From Bacteroidales bacterium UBA1751 (GTDB lineage: Bacteria > Bacteroidota > Bacteroidia > Bacteroidales > UBA932), in the NCBI GenBank assembly GCA_002315995.1, contig DCHN01000080.1, forward strand, positions 4,769 to 12,645: a stretch of 7,877 nucleotides of DNA, written 5' to 3'. Numbering within the stretch: position 1 is the first letter of the stretch; every line of letters starts with the position of its first letter. The position numbers were made by a program, and so were the translations under genes. Shown here piece after piece: positions 1-5,134 of this stretch. Under the pieces are notes generated by a model. It saw only the letters and a list, made by a program, of their open reading frames with translations. It did not search any database and had not been told where the DNA came from.

Positions 1-49
1 GACCTCATGATTATGAATCATGCGCTCTAACCAGCTGAGCTACCGCGCC
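1..49 (-). tRNA. tRNA-Met (CAT), 3' part cut off by window edge
   Basis: Read on the minus strand from base 49, this gives a 7-nt acceptor arm GGCGCGG, TA at positions 8-9, a D arm GCTC/GAGC with the GG of the D loop, and an anticodon stem CATGA/TCATG closing the loop TTCATAA. The anticodon CAT lies at 13-15. The sequence stops in the variable loop at base 1, so the T arm and 3' acceptor strand are outside the window. CAT can be elongator Met, initiator Met or lysidine-modified Ile2. The 5' acceptor strand and D arm look most like elongator Met, but the missing half is needed to be sure. It lies downstream of tRNA-Gln on the same strand. Confidence 0.9.
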
Positions 50-50
50 A

Positions 51-89
51 TCTTAAAAATAAATCTGCAAATTATTCAAGTTTGCAGAT
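51..89 (-). terminator. Hairpin with T-rich tail between tRNA-Gln and tRNA-Met
   Basis: Bases 63-71 (ATCTGCAAA) and 81-89 (TTTGCAGAT) form a perfect 9-bp inverted repeat around a 9-nt loop. On the minus strand the stem is followed at once by TTATTTTTAA (bases 62-53), which is the shape of an intrinsic terminator. It sits 7 bp after the 3' end of tRNA-Gln and 2-14 bp before the 5' end of tRNA-Met. A full stop here would leave tRNA-Met without room for its own promoter, so it may instead be a partial terminator or a processing hairpin. The stem is only moderately GC-rich. Confidence 0.45.
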
Positions 90-95
90 GTTTTG

Positions 96-166
96 TTGAG
101 ATAGAAGGACTCGAACCCTCACCGACAGAGCCAGAATCTGGAGTGCTACCATTACACCATATCTCA
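96..166 (-). tRNA. tRNA-Gln (CTG)
   Basis: The minus strand folds into a complete 71-nt tRNA: acceptor TGAGATA/TATCTCA, D arm GTGT/GCAC (last pair U-G), anticodon stem CCAGA/TCTGT around the loop TTCTGGC, a 4-nt variable loop, and T arm GAGGG/CCTTC with loop TTCGAGT. The anticodon CTG (bases 132-134) reads CAG, glutamine. The weak U1-A72 pair is a known identity feature of tRNA-Gln. Position 27-43 is a C-U mismatch. The discriminator is A (base 96), and no CCA follows, so the end must be added by tRNA nucleotidyltransferase. Confidence 0.93.
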
Positions 167-189
167 ATGGTTCCCCTTGTTTGGGATTG

Positions 190-220
190 CAAAGGTAGAA
201 ACTTTTTTACCTAATGCAAA
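190..220 (-). promoter_or_regulatory. Bacteroidetes-type promoter for the tRNA-Gln/tRNA-Met unit
   Basis: On the minus strand TTTG (bases 220-217) is followed, after exactly 19 bp, by TACCTTTG (bases 197-190). This fits the Bacteroidetes primary-sigma consensus TTTG-N19-21-TAnnTTTG without a mismatch. Transcription would begin around base 180-184, leaving a leader of about 15 nt before the tRNA-Gln 5' end at 166. The A/T-rich run at 210-240 could add upstream-element activity. No hairpin terminator is visible between the mlaF stop codon and this promoter, so read-through from mlaEF is possible. Confidence 0.75.
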
Positions 221-246
221 TTTTTTTCCAATTTTTAGAGATTAAC

Positions 247-999
247 TTACTCCATCCCCTTCAACTGCCGCGCCATTTTCGAAACAAAAACAAAATCATT
301 CAGCTCCCTGCACTGAGCATCCAGGATTTCAGAACTTGAACCCTCCCACATAAGACGCCCCTGATGAATGAAACCAATCTGATCACCAATTTCCATTACG
401 GAGTTCATATCGTGAGTGTTTATTACAGTAGTAATGTTATACTCCTTGGTGATCTCCTGAATGAGCCGGTCTATTACTATTGACGTAGTAGGATCCAGGC
501 CAGAGTTAGGCTCATCACAAAAAAGATACTTCGGATTGAGAGCAATTGCACGAGCAATACCAACTCTTTTCTGCATACCACCACTAAGCTCCGAAGGCAT
601 CTTCTTGTTCGCATTCTCAAGGTTCACCCTCTTCAGACAGAAATTGGCCCTCTCGAGCTTCTGCTCACGACTCCAGTTGGTGAAAAAATCCATAGGAAAC
701 ATAACATTCTCCTCAACGGTAGCAAAATCAAAGAGAGCACTCCCCTGGAAAAGCATACCAATGTTGCGCCGCACATCCTTGCGAGCAGTCTCATCCATAG
801 AGGTAAAAAGGTGAGAATCGTACCAGACTTCACCACTATCGGGCTGGGTGAGCCCCACAAGATTCTTAAGAAGAACGGTTTTTCCACTACCACTCGCACC
901 AATTATGAGAGAGCAATTTCCCGGCTTGTAGCTTATGGATATGTTGTCGAGCACAAGCTTGCTATCGAACGATTTGCAAAGGTTCTTTACGGTAATCAT
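247..999 (-). CDS. mlaF: MlaF-like ATPase of an MCE-type lipid ABC transporter
   Basis: The 250-residue cytoplasmic protein is one complete ABC ATPase domain. It has Walker A GASGSGKT (34-41), a Q-loop glutamine at 85 (MLFQGSALF), the signature LSGGMQKR (138-145), Walker B YLFCDEP with catalytic Glu163, the D-loop NSGLDP, and the switch His196 (NTHDM). The GMQKR form of the signature and the QGSALFD segment after the Q-loop are typical of MlaF/Mkl rather than of general importers. It would power the MlaE permease to move phospholipid between the inner membrane and a periplasmic MCE protein. The start ATG lies one base after the mlaE stop codon, so the two are surely co-transcribed and probably translationally coupled. 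No MCE (mlaD) gene follows; the next features are tRNAs. The direction of transport cannot be read from sequence. Confidence 0.9.
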   Translation of the reverse strand: MITVKNLCKSFDSKLVLDNISISYKPGNCSLIIGASGSGKTVLLKNLVGLTQPDSGEVWYDSHLFTSMDETARKDVRRNIGMLFQGSALFDFATVEENVMFPMDFFTNWSREQKLERANFCLKRVNLENANKKMPSELSGGMQKRVGIARAIALNPKYLFCDEPNSGLDPTTSIVIDRLIQEITKEYNITTVINTHDMNSVMEIGDQIGFIHQGRLMWEGSSSEILDAQCRELNDFVFVSKMARQLKGME

Positions 1000-1000
1000 A

Positions 1001-1753
1001 TTACAACAGCAGGTTTGTGAGAAGGTAGTTGAAAACGAGAATGAGCGCGCAGCTCATTACAATGGCCTTGGTGCTGCTTCGTCCCACACCCTGAGAGCCA
1101 CCCTTAGCGTAGTAGCCGAAATAGGAGCAAACGGAGGTTATAATGAAGCAGAAGACAGACATCTTTATCATGCTGTAGCTCACGTACCACGGATTGAAGG
1201 AGTACTGGAGACCGGTGACATACTGGCTCATTGATATCATACCAAGTATAGCAACCACCATTGCACCTCCGAAGAGGCCCACAATGAAACTCATAAGCAT
1301 GATGAGCGGACTGAGAATTGTAGCGCTCACGATTTTTGGAGCTATGAGGTAGCCGGCCGAATTGATTCCCATTATTTCCATTGCATCTATTTGCTCGGTG
1401 ATGCGCATGCTGCCAAGCTCGGAGGCAATGTTGGAGCCCATTTTTCCAGTGAGGATGAGGGCAACCATTGTTGAACAGAACTCAAGAACAAGGGTTTCAC
1501 GCGCCATATAGCCTATGTACATCTTGTCTATGAGCGGGTTGTTCATGTTCTTGTCTGTCTGTATAACAACCACGGCTCCAATGAAGAGCGAGATAAGAGC
1601 CACAATAGGAATGGAACCTATTATGAGCTTGTCGGATTCGGTGATGAACTGCTTGAAGAAGATGCCCCATTTCTCCGGCTTGCGGAAAGCCCTCTTCATA
1701 AGCAGCCAGTAATCTCCAACCGATTCGAAAATATTTGATATGCTGAGATTCAT
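1001..1753 (-). CDS. mlaE: MlaE-family ABC transporter permease
   Basis: This is a 250-residue inner-membrane protein of the MlaE/DUF140 family. An amphipathic N-terminal stretch (about 10-38) is followed by hydrophobic segments at roughly 43-66, 88-104, 140-171, 197-215 and 229-249. The family signature between segments is present: ELGSMRITEQIDAMEIMGIN (112-131), the loop that couples to the ATPase. The GGSQGVGRSSTKAIV block (218-232) is the conserved C-terminal motif. I chose the ATG at 1753; a TTG three codons upstream is also in frame but gives no added conserved sequence. The gene runs divergently from waaA, with 77 bp between start codons. I found no good Bacteroidetes promoter for it on the minus strand of that gap. 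It pairs with mlaF, one base downstream. Confidence 0.9.
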   Translation of the reverse strand: MNLSISNIFESVGDYWLLMKRAFRKPEKWGIFFKQFITESDKLIIGSIPIVALISLFIGAVVVIQTDKNMNNPLIDKMYIGYMARETLVLEFCSTMVALILTGKMGSNIASELGSMRITEQIDAMEIMGINSAGYLIAPKIVSATILSPLIMLMSFIVGLFGGAMVVAILGMISMSQYVTGLQYSFNPWYVSYSMIKMSVFCFIITSVCSYFGYYAKGGSQGVGRSSTKAIVMSCALILVFNYLLTNLLL

Positions 1754-1763
1754 TGGCGTCAAA

Positions 1764-1797
1764 TTTCGTGCAAGTTAGCAAAAAAGAGTTAAATTTG
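1764..1797 (+). promoter_or_regulatory. Possible promoter for the waaA operon
   Basis: TAAATTTG at 1790-1797 matches the Bacteroidetes -7 element TAnnTTTG exactly. The best -33 candidate is TTTC at 1764-1767, one base off TTTG and 22 bp away, slightly longer than the usual 19-21. Transcription would begin near 1803 and leave a leader of about 27 nt before the ATG at 1831. The -7 match is good but the -33 match is weak. Confidence 0.4.
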
Positions 1798-1830
1798 AGA
1801 TTTAATATTTTGATTCGTACCGAGAGGAAT

Positions 1831-3246
1831 ATGTTTTATAATATTTTCAACAAGCTCTACCTTTTTGCCGCATACGTTGCCTGGCTCTTCAATCACAATT
1901 CAAAGGCGGGCAAATTCTACAGCGGGAGGGTGGGCCTCCTGGAGAGAATACGCAGGGAGGTTGTTACAGATGCTCCAATTATATGGTTTCACGCCTCTTC
2001 AGTAGGTGAATTCGAGCAGGCCCGTCCTGTTCTGGAGTGGCATCGCAGCGCGCATCCCGAGTGGAAGATTCTGCTTACATTCTTCTCGCCAAGCGGATAT
2101 GAACTGAGGAAGGATTATGAGTATGCCGATTGGGTTTACTATTTGCCTGTTGACACCAAAAGCAATGCCAAGGAGTTCGTTAGCATAGTAAATCCTTCAC
2201 GAGCAGTTTTTGTAAAGTACGAGTTCTGGTACAACTATTTGAAATATTTGAGGAAGCAGGGCACGGATACTCTTCTTGTAAGTGCTATTTTCCGTCCGGG
2301 GCAGATGTTTTTCAAACCTTGGGGCGGATTGTTCAGAAAGATGCTCTTCTGCTTCAAAACCATTTTCGTGCAGAACGAAGAGTCAATGGAGCTTCTGCGC
2401 TCAATAGGGCTTGGAGATCGCCTCGTTCTTGGTGGCGACACCCGTTTCGACCGCGTTGCAGCGGTTACCTCCCATCCGAAGGATTTCCCCCAGATAGACA
2501 AGTTTGTAGATGGCTCAACCATAATAATTGCCGGCTCGAACTGGCCTTCAGATGAGGTGTTGCTGTATCCTGCAATGGATATGTGCTGCGGAAAGAGGGT
2601 GGGCGATGTGCTCTCTTCATCTTCCACTGGCGATAGTGGATTTGAGCCCGTGAGGCGCAGTGCGGAGCTGCTTGAAAAGGCGCGCGGTGAGCGCAAATGG
2701 GAGCTTGTGCATTCGGCTGGAAAGGCGGCCCAGAAGTGTGTTGCGGCGGAGAGGAGAATCAAGTTCATTATTGCTCCTCACGAGATGCCTGAGGGGAGGG
2801 TTGACGGGCTGGTAAGAAAGAGTTCAGTTTATGGAAGCGTTGTGAAGTTCACTGAGCTTGAGGGGTGTTCCGATGAGCAGCTGCGCTTGGCCAACGTGCT
2901 TATTGTCGATACCATAGGATGCCTTTCATCGATTTATAAGTATTCGGATTTCTCATTTGTTGGAGGAGGTTTCATTCCTTCGGGAATACACAATATTCTG
3001 GAGTCGGGCACATACGGGGCTCCGGTGGCCTTTGGACCTACCTATCACAAGTTCCAGGAGGCGTGGGATGCAATTGCTCTCGGGTGCGCCGTTCCTGTTG
3101 AGAAGCCGGAGGATCTGTGCAGGACTATTCTGCACTTCCTTACTGCGGACAATGCCGTTGTGGCCGGTGCAGTGTTCCAGAAGTATGTTGCCGACCATTT
3201 GGGGGCTACTCAGAAGATAATAGATAGAATAGAGAAAAAGTTATAG
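1831..3246 (+). CDS. waaA: 3-deoxy-D-manno-octulosonic acid (Kdo) transferase
   Basis: WaaA/KdtA (GT30) transfers Kdo from CMP-Kdo to lipid IVA, the first step of the lipopolysaccharide core, on the cytoplasmic face of the inner membrane. This 471-residue protein has an N-terminal membrane anchor (about 5-20), the acceptor domain with HASSVGEFEQARP (54-66; Glu60 fits the catalytic base of the family), LLTFFSPSGYE (81-91) and VKYEFWYNYL (128-137). The nucleotide domain carries VGGGFIPSGIHNILESG (377-393) and AFGPTYHKFQEA (400-411). The ATG at 1831 opens with MFYNIFNKLY, the expected family N terminus; the in-frame TTG at 1753 adds 26 unconserved residues and overlaps mlaE. GAGAGGAAT stands directly before the start, too close for a normal Shine-Dalgarno. 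It is about 50-60 residues longer than usual for Bacteroidales because of extra sequence between AGSNWPSDE (234-242) and FIIAPHE (312-318). Confidence 0.95.
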   Translation: MFYNIFNKLYLFAAYVAWLFNHNSKAGKFYSGRVGLLERIRREVVTDAPIIWFHASSVGEFEQARPVLEWHRSAHPEWKILLTFFSPSGYELRKDYEYADWVYYLPVDTKSNAKEFVSIVNPSRAVFVKYEFWYNYLKYLRKQGTDTLLVSAIFRPGQMFFKPWGGLFRKMLFCFKTIFVQNEESMELLRSIGLGDRLVLGGDTRFDRVAAVTSHPKDFPQIDKFVDGSTIIIAGSNWPSDEVLLYPAMDMCCGKRVGDVLSSSSTGDSGFEPVRRSAELLEKARGERKWELVHSAGKAAQKCVAAERRIKFIIAPHEMPEGRVDGLVRKSSVYGSVVKFTELEGCSDEQLRLANVLIVDTIGCLSSIYKYSDFSFVGGGFIPSGIHNILESGTYGAPVAFGPTYHKFQEAWDAIALGCAVPVEKPEDLCRTILHFLTADNAVVAGAVFQKYVADHLGATQKIIDRIEKKL

Positions 3247-3258
3247 AAATTTTATACT

Positions 3259-4536
3259 ATGAACAGAAAGTACTCAGCAGTGAGATCAGTTGCAATGGCA
3301 GTTGTTCTCTGTGCAGCCCTGGTTATGGGGGCGGCATCACTTTTTGCCCAGGATGGTGGCTCTTTGCAGAAGAAAACGGTATCTTCAGCCATAGACTCCT
3401 TTCCCGGTGAGGAGAGTGTGAAATACGCTACCGACATTGTTGTTGGTGCGGCTCAGGTTGACACCTACTACAAGATGGTGCGCGGGCGCAGGGTTTGCAT
3501 ATTGAGCAACCAGACAGGTATGGTCAATGAGAGGATGCACATTCTCGATACGCTGCTCTCTTTGGGGGTGAAGGTTGCCTGCATAATGAGTCCGGAGCAT
3601 GGCTTCCGTGGTGATGCCGATGCCGGTGAGCACGTTTCAAGTTCAATTGACCCTAAGACGGGTGTGCCTATCAAATCTCTCTATGGCGAGGGTAACGGTA
3701 AGCCTTCAAAGGAGACTATGGATATGTTCGATGTTCTCATCTTCGATTTGCAGGATGTAGGGGTGCGTTTCTACACATACTACGTTACAATGGTGAAGAT
3801 GATGGCCAACTGCGCCGAGGCGGGCAAGGAGTTCATTGTTCTCGACAGGCCTAATCCAATAGGATTCATGGTAGATGGTCCTATTCTTGACATGAAGCTC
3901 AAGAGCGGTGTGGGTGCGCTTCCTATTCCTATTGCTCATGGAATGACAATGGGCGAAATTGCCCTTATGGCAAATGGCGAGGGGTGGTTGCGCGATAGTT
4001 TGAAATGCAACCTCAAGGTTGTTGCCTGCAAGAACTACAGCCACGACAAGCTCTACAGGCTTCCTATTAAGCCATCTCCGAATCTTCCTGATATGAGGAG
4101 CATATATCTCTACCCTTCAACCTGCTACTTTGAGGGTACGCCTGTAAGCCTTGGGCGTGGAACTTCAAAGCCTTTCCAGGTTTACGGACATCCTAATATG
4201 AAGGGTTACAGCTTCTCCTTCACTCCTCGCAGTGTTCCTGGGGCGAAGAATCCTCCTCAGCTGAACAAGGAGTGCTTTGGTGTTGATTTGCGCACATCTC
4301 CATCTCTTGAGGAGATATGGGCCGGTGGAGTTAATCTCGAGTGGGTTATTGATGCATACCGCAACCTGAATTTGGATGACCACTTCTTCCGCCGTATGTT
4401 CGATTATGAGACTGGTCAGGAGTGGGTGAGAAAGATGATTAAGGAGGGGGCGAGCGCCTCTGAAATCAAGGCGAAGTGGGCAGGGGACGTTGAGGCGTTC
4501 AAGAAGCAGCGTGCGCCGTATCTTTTGTATAAATAG
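3259..4536 (+). CDS. namZ: Secreted DUF1343 / GH171 NamZ-like exo-beta-N-acetylmuramidase
   Basis: The 425-residue product starts with an export signal: a basic N-region (RKYSAVR), a hydrophobic core at about 11-28, and a likely cleavage after SLFA (27-30). No lipobox cysteine is present, so it should be periplasmic and soluble. The mature part is a full DUF1343 domain: SNQTGMV (83-89), MSPEHGFRGDADAGE (110-124, whose Glu113 is a candidate catalytic acid), FDLQDVGVRFYTYY (162-175), LDRPNPIG (195-202) and SPNLPDMRSIYLYP (273-286), followed by TPVSLGRGTSKPF (294-306). Characterised members (NamZ of Bacillus subtilis and Tannerella forsythia) release MurNAc from the non-reducing ends of peptidoglycan fragments. 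It follows the waaA stop codon by 12 bp. The family is clear; the exact substrate in this organism is inferred. Overall length is close to that of other family members. Confidence 0.85.
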   Translation: MNRKYSAVRSVAMAVVLCAALVMGAASLFAQDGGSLQKKTVSSAIDSFPGEESVKYATDIVVGAAQVDTYYKMVRGRRVCILSNQTGMVNERMHILDTLLSLGVKVACIMSPEHGFRGDADAGEHVSSSIDPKTGVPIKSLYGEGNGKPSKETMDMFDVLIFDLQDVGVRFYTYYVTMVKMMANCAEAGKEFIVLDRPNPIGFMVDGPILDMKLKSGVGALPIPIAHGMTMGEIALMANGEGWLRDSLKCNLKVVACKNYSHDKLYRLPIKPSPNLPDMRSIYLYPSTCYFEGTPVSLGRGTSKPFQVYGHPNMKGYSFSFTPRSVPGAKNPPQLNKECFGVDLRTSPSLEEIWAGGVNLEWVIDAYRNLNLDDHFFRRMFDYETGQEWVRKMIKEGASASEIKAKWAGDVEAFKKQRAPYLLYK

Positions 4537-4580
4537 GGGCGGTTTGCAGTTGAAACGTTTGATTTAACAGTGCAGAGTAT

Positions 4581-5111
4581 ATGAAGTTGCGTATAGGTAA
4601 CGGCTTTGATGTTCATCAACTTGCCAGTGGGCTTCCTCTCATTCTGGGAGGCATTGAAATAGAGCATACAAAGGGGTGCGTGGCGCACTCCGATGGTGAT
4701 GTGCTCATACATGCGCTTTGTGACGCGCTGCTGGGTGCCTTGTCTCTGGGTGACATTGGGCAGCACTTTCCCGATAGCGACGAGCAGTACAAGGGTATAG
4801 ACAGTAGGATATTACTATCGCAATGTATGGATATGGTGAAGAAGAGGGGCTATTTCGTTGTGAATGCCGACTGCACCATTGCAATGCAGAGGCCGAAGCT
4901 GGCGCCGCATATTCCGCTTATGCGAAAGTCACTGGCGCAGGTTATGGAGCTTGATGTTGACGAGATATCGGTGAAGGCTACAACTACCGAGCATCTTGGG
5001 TTCTGTGGGCGTGAGGAGGGTGTTGCAGTTATGGCAACCGTGCTGCTTGCGCAGAATGAACCTATAAAGGAGCTCTTTTCGTTCAAGGGGAACGGTTGGG
5101 TAAGGAAATAA
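4581..5111 (+). CDS. ispF: 2-C-methyl-D-erythritol 2,4-cyclodiphosphate synthase
   Basis: IspF cyclises CDP-ME 2-phosphate to MEcPP with release of CMP, in the non-mevalonate isoprenoid pathway, as a soluble trimer. All hallmarks are present: metal ligands Asp10 and His12 in GFDVHQL and His44 in DVLIHAL (E. coli D8, H10, H42), the flexible loop HSDGD (36-40), SLGDIGQHFPDSD (55-67), and the cytidine-site segment VKATTTEHLGFCGREEGVAV (131-150). At 176 residues it is about 16 longer than the E. coli enzyme. The extra sequence is a C-terminal tail, PIKELFSFKGNGWVRK (161-176), with no known role. It begins 44 bp after the preceding stop codon in an otherwise tight operon; no clear promoter is seen in that gap. 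Its product feeds undecaprenyl phosphate and menaquinone synthesis, which fits the envelope theme of the neighbours. Confidence 0.97.
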   Translation: MKLRIGNGFDVHQLASGLPLILGGIEIEHTKGCVAHSDGDVLIHALCDALLGALSLGDIGQHFPDSDEQYKGIDSRILLSQCMDMVKKRGYFVVNADCTIAMQRPKLAPHIPLMRKSLAQVMELDVDEISVKATTTEHLGFCGREEGVAVMATVLLAQNEPIKELFSFKGNGWVRK

Positions 5112-5134
5112 TCATTTTTAAAAATATTGTTTGT

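Noticed and set aside
1753..1830. TTG start giving waaA 26 extra residues
   Set aside because: The extra residues are unlike the family, and the start would overlap the mlaE start codon; ATG at 1831 begins with the expected membrane anchor.
2235..2768. 177-codon minus-strand frame opposite waaA
   Set aside because: It is the antisense shadow of a well-conserved gene and shows no motifs of its own.
5096..5134. TTG start giving the iron-sulfur protein 13 extra residues
   Set aside because: It overlaps the ispF end and adds no conserved sequence; ATG at 5135 followed by a Lys-rich start and a membrane segment is more natural.
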